From the NCBI GenBank assembly GCA_039621445.1, contig CP154957.1, positions 20,662,607-20,726,606 on the forward strand: 64,000 nucleotides of DNA, in the 5' to 3' direction. A program made the translations under genes and the position numbers. The DNA is from Euglena gracilis (lineage: Eukaryota > Euglenida > Euglenophyceae > Euglenales). The first letter of the stretch is position 1. Every line of letters starts with the position of its first letter. This document shows, piece by piece, positions 1-20,880 of the stretch. The notes under the pieces were generated by a model. That model searched no databases, was not told the origin of the DNA, and saw only the letters and a program-made list of their open reading frames with translations.

Positions 1-480
1 GGGGGGGGGGCTTCATATTTGGGTGGCAAAACCAAACCCCTGGGGGGGGACTTTGTATTTACCCCCCCCCCTATGTCCAACGACCCCCCTATGTCCAACG
101 ACCACCCCCCCGGTCAGAGGACACCTTTTTGGAGGTTTGGCGAAAATTTTGGTCCCGGTGTGAAGTGCCGGGCCGAAAATTTTTGTGCCCCAAATTGGTC
201 AAAAATTGGCCCAAATGCCATTTTTGGCACTTTTTGGACAAAAATTTGTCAAAATTGCCCAAAATTTTCGGCGCAAAGCGCTGGAAGGGAAAATTTGACC
301 TTTTGGGGGGGGGGTCCCGATTACCCGCCAACATTTTTTTTTACCCCTTGTCCAACGACCACCCCCCCGGTCAGAGGACACCTTTTTGGTCACTACCCTA
401 TGTCCAACGACCACCCCCCCGGTCGGAGGACAGAGGTTACTGGTCGTTGGACATAGGGGGGGGAGGGTAGGGGGGTTCAT
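1..480. repeat. G/C-tract repeat with direct and inverted copies
   Basis: Low-complexity DNA with runs of G or C. A 40-base unit beginning gtccaacgaccaccc at 93-132 recurs almost exactly at 350-389. A 16-base inverted repeat (398-413 against 441-456, ctatgtccaacgacca and its complement) encloses 27 bases. Open frames here are only translations of the repeat. No gene is seen. Confidence 0.7.
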
Positions 481-1190
481 ATATGTATATATATATGTGT
501 GTGTGTGTATCGGGAGTATTTATGTATATCATTATTTATAGAATCATATTTATTTATAATAATTTATATTTTGCTTGTTTTGTATTTATTTTATTTTTTT
601 GTAAATAAAAATAAAATAAATAAAATAAATTATTTTTTTAATTTTGCTATTTTGGTATTTTGGTTTTGGTACGTTAGCGAGAGCAAACCCCCCATTTAAT
701 GACTCTCCCCCAAACCCCTCCCTGGGTCGACCAACCGAAGGACAATTTATAAGCCCCCCCCCCTGATGCAAAGTGAAGTCAGATCAGATCTTTTTTGCCA
801 CAAAGCTGGCCAGCCAAACCCCACTGCTACCCTCCTGGGGTTTAAAGTTGGGGGGGGGAGGTTAATTGGCGGGGGGGGAGGGGGTTAATTGGCGGACCCA
901 AAAGAGCGCATCCAAAAGATGGGAGAGGGTTGAGCAGGGCTCATGACGCAGAACGGGGGATCCCTGTTTTTCTTTTTGGGGGGTAACTGGAACCTTAACT
1001 GGGCCATTTTGTTATGCAATGCGACCCCCCACCACAGCTGCAAGTAATGCGGTTTGTGACCATCAGCCAACCTCATGCACACCTCCCGTGTCCCAGTTAA
1101 TGCTGACATACCAATTGCTTGTATCACACAAGCGCAGAACGTGCAGCATTTTTTTGGGACACCAGCAGTGTGCCATTTATCTTGTCCCCT
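481..1190. other. AT-rich then G-rich non-coding stretch
   Basis: 480-660 is AT-rich with a short (GT)n tract. 745-900 has G runs and a duplicated ggttaattggcgg motif (871 and 890 region). Nothing coding is recognised. It should be an intron of the ABC transporter whose next recognised exon begins at 1198, because the transmembrane half of that protein is not found in the window. Confidence 0.45.
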
Positions 1191-1197
1191 TCCCCAG

Positions 1198-10408
<9,211 letters not shown>

Positions 10409-12200
10409 GAGTGAGTTGGCACGCTCACACGTACACACTGCTCCCTCTTGCATTCCATTCACTGATTGTCTGTTCCTTGGGTGATGTTGGGCTGGCTGTG
10501 CCAAAGAAGCGCAAAGAAGCACAGAAAATAGTATTGTTGTTTCACAATCCCTCAGGTTTTGCTCAGACCATGTTTCAGCCCTGAGTGTGTCCAGGGGGTG
10601 CATTTTTACACGAACACAAAAATATATTTTTTATATTTCAGAAGAGGAGGCGTTGAAAACCAATTAATCCGCTCGTTTTTGGAGCCCATGAAAAAAATGT
10701 CCACGCCTTCTTAAAGTTGGATCTCATGTGTGCAGGAACACGCCAGTTTTTGCAGGACGATCTTTTTTTCGTTGGGACCGCCCCTTGAGGACTGCTTTTA
10801 TGCCCAAGGGCTGGCCAACGGCCGGTCCAACAGGGTCAAAAAGTGCAAACACGAAAACACATTTTTGGAAATTTGGGGTGGATGGGCGATGGTCCAAGGA
10901 TTTCAGAAATCACTTTTCTTCCCAAAGTGGACCTGTTTTTGCCAAAGCATGGCTTTTTTTTTTGCCATTTCTCCTGTGGGCTCTGGGACAGGACATTTTT
11001 TCATTTTCATTAATGACCGCCGTGCAGGAGTGAGAAGCCATCATTTGGGCAGACCACAGAAACAAATGAATGTCAGCAGATGAACCTGCCATTGTGATGA
11101 AGGTTCATGGTGAAAGGGTCGAAATTGATCCAGCCGGGGCTGAAGCTCTGGGAAAAGGAAATCCGAGGCAGCTGCGGATTCAATTTTTTTTTCAGGTTGT
11201 TCTACTCGGGAGGGCGTTCACCCTGGGTCCGCTAGGTGGTAGAATTTTTTTTAACTAGTGACTTGCGCAAAGCGCAAGAGAATTTTCTTGGCCCCCCAAA
11301 ACCAAGCAAAAATGCCCTTTTTCGACAATTTTTGGAGTTTTTTGGAACAAAATCAGCCAAAAATCACATTCAAACCCCATTTCCATCTCAGCTTGCCGGA
11401 GAATTTTTTTTCCAGTCTGGCAGACCAAAAGCCTGAATAGGATGAGGGGGGCTTCTGGAAAGCCGAATACGGCAGTCCAGTACCATGTGTCCAGCAGCCA
11501 ACCCATGCCGCTGCTCCTTCCTTATACTAATTCCCAACCCCGTTGTTGCTCCCCCCACTCCTAACCCCGTGGTGGGTGCGGATGATTGTGTCATCCCCCA
11601 CCCGGCATCCCCACCACCACCGCTTGTGATGTGGCTGGTGGCATGTCTGCTGTGGCGGGTGCGGCAGACTCGGCTCACGGGCCTCAGGGGTCTAAAGTAA
11701 TGGACCGCGTTTTTTTTTTTGCTAAAAACAGCAAAATGCGCTTTGTTATCTTTTGTCTTTTGCTTTTGAGGGGCCCAGGCTCTTCTGCTGGTGGCCGGGT
11801 CCTTGGTGGGGGTGGGACCGTCTTTCAACCGCCCAAAACGCACTGGCCATCCCCCGACGGGCTTTCCCGGTGTGCAGGCTGAGGAGGATTCTCCCCCTCG
11901 CTGGCCCCTGGACGGCCTTGCACTGTACCCTGTCCCTCCCATTCTCCCCCTCCTTCATTATCTTCTGGGGCATGCACCTGCAAGGATGTTCTCTCCCCTG
12001 GGTTGGGGCAAAAGGAGAGTGCACCCCAGAGTGCCTGGCAAGGGGTTCCAGTGGAAACTTCACGCCAAAATGACATTTGTTTGTGTTCAGTGTCATGTTG
12101 TCTAGGATCTGTTCGCCATATGGTTCGTAACCAAGGTTCTGCGTCGTCATCTCCACCCCCAGGGAAGGAGATGAACTGCAAAATCCTTTGGGGGCTTGCC
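10409..12200. other. Intergenic region downstream of the ABCC gene
   Basis: Mixed-composition DNA with homopolymer T and G/C tracts. Some frames are open for 100-180 codons but differ between strands and show no recognisable domain. I see nothing that can be called. Confidence 0.35.
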
Positions 12201-12209
12201 CTCGCCTTG

Positions 12210-13165
12210 GGGATGCTTCCGCACCGTGTGCACCGCGTGCGGCACCGTGTGCACCGTGTGGCGCACCGTGTGCACCGTGTGAGAAGAATCACTCCCCAAA
12301 TGCCAGCTTTCACAAATCTTCAGCAGTGCCTCATCTTGCATCTTCTTATTTTAGTGTAAGCTGAGTGATGTTGAACAGCAGAGGGGGAAAGATGATTTGT
12401 CGCTCAGAGAGCAGCGTGCATCATGTTTCAGGCTGGTGTTGCCCCAGTCGGTCCATGATTGTGCGACAGGCAAGGCTGTAGATTTGAATGAGTGGGATGA
12501 ACGGGCAAATCAGTGAAGGTAGATTGAATTCATCTGTTTGCAGGGTATGTTTGACAAAATATTTTGCACCACCATCATTTCGTCACCAAGCACCTCTGAT
12601 GATGCTGGGCGATGCTGGGCGATGCTGGATTTTTGGAGACCAGAGGTAGGGTTCCGATGCTGGGCGATGCTGTCGGCATTTTTTTTTGCCTAATTTGAAG
12701 AATTAATCCCATATTTATGATTAATAAGCAATTTTGGCCACTTTTTCTGACTGCTTTCGGTTAATTTTGACTGCTTTTGGGCATTTTTTTGACTTTTTAA
12801 AGATTGTTTTGGTCTCTTTTTGGTCCAATTTGACCATTTTTGAGCATTTTGTGCCAGTTTGTTGTCAAAAGTGAACAAAAGCTGCTAAAGTGACTAAAAT
12901 TGGCCAACACCAGGGCCAGTTTGGGCCATTTTTGGATTTTTGGACCACTTTGGACATTTTTTTTGTCATTTTTGTCAGGTCACCAGTGGTTTTGTTCTCA
13001 AGAAAAATTTTTGTTTTACACCTGATTATTGCCACACGGTGCCACACGGTGCACGCGGTGCACACAGTGCACACGGTGCCGCACACGGTGCACACGGTGC
13101 CGCACACGGTGCCGCACACGGTGCGGAACACACGGTGCACACGGTGCGGAAACATCCCCCTTGCT
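12210..13165. repeat. Inverted pair of GCACCGTGT minisatellites
   Basis: At 12219-12281 a 9- to 12-base unit (gcaccgtgt, gtgcaccgtgtgcg) is repeated about six times; at 13032-13151 the reverse complement (cacacggtgcc, gcacacggtgc) is repeated about eleven times. The flanks are also inverted: ggggatgcttccgcaccgtg on the left and cacggtgcggaaacatcccc on the right. The ~750 bases between are AT-rich and non-coding. Together it has the shape of a foldback element about 0.95 kb long. Confidence 0.65.
12598..12675. repeat. GATGCTGGGC short tandem repeat
   Basis: gatgctgggc is repeated three times at 12598-12627 and recurs at 12656-12674 after a 30-base spacer. Confidence 0.75.
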
Positions 13166-16100
13166 CCTAATGACACGGATGGTGCCGAACGCTGCCAGAA
13201 TCTTTCAAACGTCTTGATGGAAAGAAGGGGCGGCTGGAGAAGGAGGTGCGGTGTGCCGCAGAGCCAATGCCTGGGGGTGGGGACCGTGGGGCTGCAGTCC
13301 CCAAACCGCCACTGTACGTACAGGAAAATCTCCGCGACCCGATCCGAAGTGCTCCTGCTGTGGCCCTGGACCCCGCTGCCTTGTGCTGCCGGTCCTGGCT
13401 ACCTCATTCAGTCACACTGAGAGCTGGCCCCCTATGATGCTTTTCAGAAATCCGCTGGTATCAGGTATCTTTCGCAAGGCATACTCATACGAAATAATGA
13501 TGGCATTTGGCCAGTATGTAAAAATCCCATGATTTAATTTTTGGTGAGTACTCAGGAAGCACTGTCTGTATTTCCCCAGTCGCCTTTCCCGTCTTGGAAC
13601 CGGGCTTGTGCTTAGTCGGGTGCCAACCCCGGGGGGCTGCTAGGGGCAGGCACCCTGTAGTCCCATCCGACCCCCCCCCCGGGGTGGAGGGTTTTTGGGG
13701 GTGCCTGCCCATAGCAGGTTCCCCCCCTCCGACCCCGGCGCCAAAGGGCCCGGAAAAAGGCCATTGTTGATGAAAATTTTCTGGGTCCCCCCGGACCCCC
13801 TGGGGGGGGGGTGGGGGTGCCTGCTAGGGGCAGGCACCCTGTAGCACCCACCCACCCCCCCTCCCCCCCGGTCGGTTAGCACAAGCCTGTTGGAACTCTG
13901 AAAAAAATGCCAGAATTTCCTGTTTCTGACGTTTTGAAAATTCGTTGAACATGATCAAGCATTCAATCGATTCATTCAAGATTTTTTTTTGCTGCTCAGC
14001 GGGCTTGCTAAGACGAGAAATATCCCACCCACCAGTTAGCGCGCTGCTCAGATGTGTCGTACATGCGGTGCTGTCTTTTCGACTGCATTTGCCTTCGGAT
14101 CATCTGCTTCGCAGGTTTGGTTCTTCTTTTTTTTTCTGCTTCCGAAAAAATACATTTTGGGATGAGCACCTCCATTGCACGTGGGGTCAGGGTCGGTAAG
14201 ACGTGTAGCCATCCTCTTCACCAGCATTCTTGTGTTCACCTCTTTTGAGTAAACAATGCGGCAATTTTCATCGAGGGTCATCAAGGGCGGAGTATGTCCC
14301 CAAAATGGATTTAAGAACAAACCTGGTTGAGCCACCGCCGGGCCAGTGCCCCAAGTGTCTGCGAAACCCTCCCCCACCCTGACAGACGGTTGGCCTGCCC
14401 GCCACTGCCAAGTGTACCTTCGTGTCTTCCCCCAGCCCGGCTCAGCCGAGCTTCAGGCTGTCAGGCTGTTTTTCCCGCCTTCTATGGATTGATTCAGCCA
14501 GGTTGTGGTTGGAATGCACCTTGCTTGTGCTGATGGCAACAGCACGGTCCAGGGGAGCTTTGTTTTTTTTACAGCCCTGGAATCCTCCTCTCTGTGAGCC
14601 ACTTGCTGAGTGGGCTGGCGACACCAGTGCCATCAGGTCGTTCCATTGCCATCGGCAGCCTCCCTCTCAGAGGCTTCTTTTTCAGCCAGACCCCCCCCCA
14701 GGGGGTCTGGGTCAGGGGGTTGGCCCCCCGGTATTTGAGGTGCCGGGGGCCCAGGTCTGGGGTTCGTTGCGAAGCCCCAAGTTTTGGGGGGGGGTATGCC
14801 CTCAGACAGCCCGATTTTTGGGGGTCCCCTGGGGATTTTTGGGGGGGGGGGTTCCGCGCCGGACTGGGTGGGTGGGTGGGGATCCCGTGGGGCCTAAAAA
14901 GAAGCCTGCTCCCTCTCCATTCCATTCCCCGATCCGCCGGTCCCGCATCCGTCACCTCCTCCTCCTTTGCATGGTCGCTTTGTGACAACCAGGCAGTTGT
15001 CCCGCCAAGGTACAGCAATTTCCACCAGAATGGAAACTGCATGAGGAGAGGACCCCCAGGGGTGCGTGAGAGTTTTGGGGGGGGGTGCTCCAGGGCCTCG
15101 AGGTGTGTCATGAGTCAGTCCGACCCTGCCAAAGTCTGGGCCGGAGGAATTTTTTCAAGGGTTTTCAGCTGGGTGGATGGGGGGGGGTGAGTCAACCCAC
15201 AGATCCGACTTCTTCTACGATGCATTACCTCCTCCTGGGAGAAGAAGCTCACAACGGTGAAGCTCACAACCTTTTTCCCCGTCTGGGGGGGGTCCTACCT
15301 GGGACAGGGCTGTGCTTGTGTGTTTTGTCAGTTTGTAGCAGAGGATATCAGCCTGTTGATAGTCGCTGGGGAGCAGTGTTGAAGGCGCGATGCTGAATGT
15401 ATACCGTGTTGTGTGTTGTACCGTTTGTCATCATCACAGTCCAATGCAGAGATTTTGATGAATTTCCTCAATGTCCCACCTTGACACTCTTTCTCTCTCC
15501 CATCTTTTTCTTTTTTTCAACAATCATTTTTGCATCCCTCAAACCTGAGGAGCCACCAGGGCTGGAACGACAACGGCGGCAAAATTAGGAAGTGATGACT
15601 GATGGCACCAAAAAAGTGGATTTTCAACCACCTGGTTTCAATTTTTTTTGGTGGAAAACACTGAAATCCCCCGCCCCCCTGCCAGAGCCCCTCCTCCTCG
15701 GAGGTCCAATTTTTATTTAGTTGATGTCAACCCCCCCCCCAACAAAGTCACCCGTTACCCCATGAGTTTGAGGAAACAGTGCGGTCCCATGGCAGCATTC
15801 AACCGTTGGGATGCACCATCCGTGACCCTCCAATATTTTGTCTGGTCAAGAAATGGCATCTCAAGGTTTTGGTTTGGAATTATTTTCCCCTCTCCAGTTT
15901 GTTTTTTCGGCGCATTTCACAAGTTTGAAAGTTTTTTTGAGGTGACCGTGGTGCGCATGGTTTCCCTGCCAAGGCGTCCCTTTCGCACGAAGGCGGAATG
16001 TACACATGTTCTTTTTTAAGCTTTTGGGAAATTTTACTTGAAATCCTTTCGCAGGAAAAACTTCCATTTTTATTTTTGGAAAAGGTTTTTCACATCATTT

Positions 16101-16290
16101 ACCAAAAAAGTAACAAGTCATGTTCTCTGTGAAACTGTTTTCACAATTTTTTCTCTGTGATTTCTGCTCCCCGAAAACATCTGTATCAACACTGGTCCTT
16201 TTTTTTTGGGACCTTCCCTCAAAAGCGGAGCTCATGGACATAGCTCATAAACCATCTGGCAGGGAGTGCCTTAAGCCGGAGGATGCCCTA
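13166..16290. other. Non-coding region rich in G/C tracts
   Basis: Contains the duplicated string aggggcaggcaccctgtag (13630 and 13826), several perfect C-then-G tracts (e.g. 13790-13812, 14690-14705) and tetrameric gggt repeats near 14866. Frames of up to about 198 codons occur on both strands over the G/C tracts but have no recognisable domain and shadow one another. No gene is supported. Confidence 0.4.
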
Positions 16291-16299
16291 CCCCCGGGA

Positions 16300-16460
16300 A
16301 GGTCCAGCCAGCCAGCAGCTCAAATCCAGCCAGTAAAACCCGGGCTGGGAGCCTCCCCCCCGGGGGAGGGTTCGAGTGAAACAAAGTTGGGCCCAGCCCG
16401 GCCGGGCCAGCCAACTGGGCTGCCAGTTCACCTATCCCTGGATTCCCCCCCTCATCACAG
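16300..16460. mobile_element. Left half of the MITE split by the DIRS element
   Basis: Matches 4931-5118 (ccagccagccagcagct, gggctgggagcc, tcgagtgaaa.aaagttggg.cca, gccagccaactgggctgcc, cctatccctg, ctcatcacagcg). The other half resumes after the DIRS element. Confidence 0.7.
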
Positions 16461-16492
16461 CGACACCTCGGGCTCCGCACTTTGCCCTTGTG

Positions 16493-16590
16493 AGGCCATG
16501 CCTTGCTCGCCGGCGGTGTTGTTTGGATTGTTTGCTGCGTTGGGTTAGGAGTCCCTGCTTGGTGCCTTTTTTCGCCGGAGTTGGCTGATT
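16493..16590 (+). repeat. DIRS left inverted terminal repeat
   Basis: ggccatgccttgctcgccgg through gtccctgctt and on to cgccggagtt.gctga is the reverse complement of 20850-20947, with a few mismatches. Confidence 0.85.
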
Positions 16591-16743
16591 CCTAATTTGC
16601 CCTTCCACACCAAGAAGAAAGGAACGTCAAATACCTCAGCAATTGAGAAAAGAAGAAGACAATCAATCAATTCAAATTATCCAGAAAGTCACGCTCGTGC
16701 AGAAACTCAAATCAAAAGTTGTTGAATTTTTCGAAAGAGCTCA

Positions 16744-17908
16744 ATGAGAAATGCAACTTCAAAGAAGCACAGCGCTGGAGAACTTCAAGCGGCAGTAGCA
16801 GCAGCTGGACAACCTGACGACGCGGGTCGACTGTGGCGAACCGTGGCTGCCCCTTCCCCAAAAGAAATTTTCCCCACAGAAATTTCCAACACCCAAACCC
16901 CCCAAAGTGATGGCCACGGACCCTGGCAGACAGTGGTCAGAAGACCCCGCAAGGGGCAGAGACAACAACCAGCTGGCCTCTACGGCCATTGGAACCAGGG
17001 CCATGGAGGCTATCGGTTCAAAACACACAATACATTCATGCGGGGCTATGGCAGCCAAAACCGCACAGGCCATGACGGCACAACCGGCCATGACGGCATC
17101 TACAGCATCAAAAGTCGCTGGAACAAAGGCCAAGGTGGTCACCAGCACCGGGGCCCCACAAGACATGGCAGGGGCAGAAAAGGTCAAACACACCCCCCAC
17201 CCTTTCTCATTCACATCACCCCTCAGGGGTCAAGGGTGGGGCTCCAAGAACCCCTCCAGATTTCAAATGGGCATGGCGACCCAGAACCGAATCAGGACAT
17301 TGGGGCCTTCATCAAGGCCACTGGGGCCAGAAAATTCAACAAGAAGATCAGAAATTACAACAAAGCCACAAGGGGGTCCTTCACAGGCCCCCCAGAAGCT
17401 AATGGTCAGCCCTGCAAGGGCTTTGTACTTAAATGGGCAGCCCCCTGCCCAGCCCCAGGAGGAAGATTGCCCCCCAGGGGCCTGCTGGCAACAGGAAGGG
17501 GGAGACTCCCCACCAGCATTTATTCAATCAAAAAGGGGGGGACCCTCAGAGGCCCCCCTATGGTATGGCTACCAACCCCATCAACATCAAACAGACCAGA
17601 TAGGCCAAACAGGGGCAGTAAGTCCTATGGTATGTATTCCAACAACAAGATGCTCCAGAGAGAGAGTGAGAAGAGAGGAGAGTGCATGCACACCCCCCCA
17701 GGAACATTTGCGTTTTCCAAGGGCTCAAGCCCTAGGGGCTATAGGGGCTGTGAAATGTCCAACACCCCCCACCCAGCCCCTAAACAATCATCTGATTCAG
17801 GAAATAAATTCCATGGAGGAAAAATGGGGAGATACCCCCCTGTACCAGAGGCTTCAGAAAAGTCTAAAATGGTGGTCAAAAAATGCCCCCCAGCAACATG
17901 TCAATTAA
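16744..17908 (+). CDS. DIRS ORF1 (Gag-like) and linker to RT
   Basis: The first frame opens with ATG 16744 and codes a basic, Gly/Pro/Gln/Arg-rich protein with RPRKGQRQQ and RGRKG motifs, as in nucleic-acid-binding Gag proteins. A second frame, open 16907-17908, ends with a segment (YQRLQKSLKWW) resembling the region just before RT in DIRS polyproteins. I cannot decide from sequence alone where Gag ends or which frame is used in the middle. The C6 run at 17886-17891 is where the second frame gives way to the RT frame by a -1 shift. Confidence 0.6.
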
Positions 17909-18636
17909 TCAAAAATGGAATTCAACCCCCCTGGGTAAATCCCCCAAAATTGTCCACACACCCAAAACCCAGGGCCAATCTGGACCTGAACCAGGCAGAA
18001 AAAATTCTGCTGGATTACGAAAAAACTGGGTCAATAAAACGAGTTTGGGATTCAGAATCCCAGCATTTAATCCCATGGTTTCTAATTTCGAAACCAGAGG
18101 GGGGAACAACAAAATGGAGAATGATCAGCGACTGCAGAGAAATAAATCAGCAGTTTTAAGTAAAACCTTTCAAGCTGGATCATATCCAGCACATTTTCCC
18201 AGTTTTGGAAAAAGGCCACTGGGCAGCAAAAATAGACCTGAAGGATGCCTATTTCCATATTCCATTAAGTCCTGGCCTAAGGCCATTTTTAAGGCATCAG
18301 GTAGGGGGGCAGACCTGGGAATTTCAAACAGGCTGCTTTGGGCTAAATGTAATGCCCCAAATTTTCATGTCAGTAATGAAGACATTCGAAAAACTGTGGA
18401 GAAAAAGGGGCATCCAGGTCTTTATTTACCTGGACGACATTTTACTGGTGGCCCCCACCCAAAACATTTTGCAAAGTCACCTGAACAGAGTTGTCAAAGA
18501 TTTGCTGGATTCTGGGTTCAAAATCAATGTGAAAAAGTCTACCCTGCAGCCCACCCAAGTGGTAACCCACCTGGGTTTTCAACTGAACTTCCAGGAAGGA
18601 AAGTTACAAGTGCCCCCCAGAAAGTCAAAACTATAA
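17892..18636 (+). pseudogene. DIRS reverse transcriptase, with a nonsense codon
   Basis: Copies element RNA to DNA. Motifs in order: WRMISDCREIN, then TAA at 18157-18159, then without loss of frame VKPFKLDHIQ, KIDLKDAYFHIPL, CFGLNVMPQIF, and the catalytic YLDD at 18427-18438, followed by HLGFQL. Because homology continues directly past the TAA, this is a point nonsense mutation or a recoded stop, not the end of a gene. The frame then closes at 18636, after a second C6 run (18613-18618) at which homology passes to another frame. Confidence 0.85.
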
Positions 18637-19658
18637 AAAAGGAGCTGGGAAAAACCGTGAAAAAATATTACATGTCAAAAAGGCAGTTGGCTGCCATTTT
18701 GGGTCAAATAAAATGCAATCTAATGGCCCTGCCCTTTTTAAGGGCTTTTACAGACACCCTGGCAATTTTTTTGGTGGCAAAGTCCACAGCCCCCTGGGAC
18801 TCAAAACACCCCATTTCCCAGGAAATAAAGGCCCAATTAAGGGAAATAAAAACTCTATTGGACACCTGGGGGGGCAGACCCTTCCCCCAAAATGCAACCA
18901 GAGAGTTGCACTCAGACAGCAGCACCCATGCCTGGGGGGGGCTGGACATCCACACAGGAGAAATTGTGCAGGAATTTTGGAGAAAAGACTCCATTTTACA
19001 CATCAATGTAAAGGAGCTCAGTGCAGCAATAAACACTGTGAAAAGTTTGAGCAAACCTGGAGAAACAGTTTCTTTGTCTGTGGACAACCAGGTAATCTAC
19101 TATTACCTAACAAAAGGTGGGGGCAGAAAAGACCCCTTCAACAAAATGCTAAGACCATTTTTCAAATGGTGCATGGAGCACCAAGTAAACCTCCAAGTCA
19201 ACTGGGTGCCTTCAAAGGAATGCCTAGCAGACCCCATAAGCAGATGGGAAATGGACAGGGGGGATTATTCTTTAGACCCCCAACTTTTTCAATGGTTAAG
19301 ACAGCAATTCCAAAATTTCATAAATCTGGAAACAGATTTATTTGCCTCCCCAGGCAACAAAAAACTGCCCAATTTTGTGGCCAGGTGGCCCCATTGGGAG
19401 GCCACAGCAGTAAATGCACTACAATGTCCACTGGACAACATGGGGGATCTTTATGCAAACCCCCCCTGGTCAATAATCCAAAAATTTCTGCCCAGGTTGA
19501 AAATGTTTCCCCAGACCAAAGTTTTGATGGTCACCCCCTACTGGGATTCAGCCACATGGTGGCCCCAATTAATAAAAATGAAAGTGCCAGGGACCCCCTG
19601 CCTGAAAATCACCCCCTACAGGGGTATGTTCACCAATTGCAGGGGGGAACAAATGACA
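18619..19658 (+). pseudogene. DIRS RNase H and methylase-like domain
   Basis: Continues the polyprotein in a -1 frame relative to RT (this frame stays open to 19766). RNase H residues: D in HSDSSTHAWGG, E in NVKELSAAI, D in SVDNQVIYYYL and D in ECLADPISRW. The following part, with TDLFASPGN and YANPPWSII, corresponds to the domain often called the DIRS DNA N6-methyladenine methyltransferase. The NPPW tetrad is its recognisable motif. Homology leaves this frame at the third C6 run (19659-19664). Confidence 0.8.
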
Positions 19659-19664
19659 CCCCCC

Positions 19665-20880
19665 AGGTGGCCCCTACTTTGCATGATTTGCTCAGGCAAA
19701 TTTTGGAGGGGAAACAAATTCAGGTTAAAACCATTGAAGATTTCCTGGGGAGAAACCCCAGTTTAAAACGTTATCAGAGTGCTTTTGCACTTCTGTGGGG
19801 AATTTTGGAACACATGGGGGTGCCCCCCCCTGAAGCCACCACTGACCAAGTGGCTGACGCTTTAATACAATTATTCCAATTTTCAAAGGCCCAAGCCCGT
19901 AATGCATACAGTGCAATGCTTTGATTCCTGGGTTTGGTGGACTGAGATTCCACACCCTGTTAACCCCCTACAAGAGGCTTTGGAACCCAAATCTGGAGAA
20001 GTATGGGGCATTTTGGGATCCCCTCCCAATCCTCCTGGGGCTGGCCAAGACCCCTATGCCCACTGATATTTGTACATTGCGTACCCAGCTGATTTTTTGC
20101 TCACGAATTCTCTGTTTATATCGATCCTCTGACTTTGCACAAGTCAAACGAACCACCAGTGTGTTTGGTAGTGCACCCTACATCAAAATTAAGCGTAAAG
20201 GGCAAAAATTTCACAAGTGGGAGAGGGTTGTGTCCATACCCCAGTGTCCCCAAATAAGCCCATTTCATTTAATGATGTGTTATGTGGCTGCCACACGTTC
20301 ATTTGTCAGACCTGGGGGCCCCGTCCTAATTTCATTAAAACCCCCCTTCAGAGCCATAAGTGCAGACACTGTTGATTCTATCACAAAAGATTTTTTGGCC
20401 AAACATGGGGTGACTCCCCAGGTGTGGGGGGCCCACTCCACCAGAGGGGCAGGAGTTAGTTTACTGAAAAAATTGGGCCTTTCTGCCCAAGAAGTTTGTG
20501 AAATTGGCCAGTGGAGGGGGGTGGAGGCTTTTACAGCCCACTATCAACGACTGGGTGCCCAAGGTGCCCTGGAAAATGCCCTGGCCCCCCTAATTTCAGT
20601 GCACAATCTGGCCTCACAAGGGCAAAGTGCGGAGCCCGAGGTGTCTCGTACTCCCTCGAGGAAAACCGACCAGGGAGGAAGGGACACCGAGGGCGAAGCA
20701 CAAAGACCTTGTGAGCCCGACCCCCCCCCCCCACCCGTAAAAGAAAATTTGTCTTCAAAAGCCCTCGGTCAGAGAGTGGGGGCCAGGGGGGGGAGAGGGG
20801 GGGACCCCCCCCCAGGGGCAAGAAGTCACGTCGCCAAGTCGGAGCAGCATCGTCAGCAAACTCCGGCGAGGCGGCACTAA
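19665..20880 (+). pseudogene. DIRS tyrosine recombinase
   Basis: Integrates the circular element DNA. The N-terminal core-binding part (IEDFLGRNPSLKRYQSAF) reads in one frame to the TGA at 19922-19924. The catalytic part follows at once in the -1 frame from 19921 to TAA 20878-20880. Catalytic residues are visible: Arg in LYRSSDFAQV, HxxR in GAHSTRGAG, and the nucleophile Tyr in FTAHYQRL. The last ~90 codons run through the internal complementary region and the right terminal repeat, and are low-complexity. The break at 19919-19924 may be a frameshift mutation or a recoding site. Confidence 0.85.
20610..20720 (+). repeat. DIRS internal complementary region
   Basis: ggcctcacaagggcaaagtg through cgaggtgtc complements the left end of the element. 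tactccctcgaggaaaaccg through gcacaaagaccttgtgag complements the right end (20946-21012). The junction between them marks the circle joint. Confidence 0.85.

Noticed and set aside
18713-19924. 403-codon frame as a separate DIRS protein
   Set aside because: Only its last ~85 codons (from about 19665) resemble recombinase; the rest is the shifted reading of the RNase H and methylase region.
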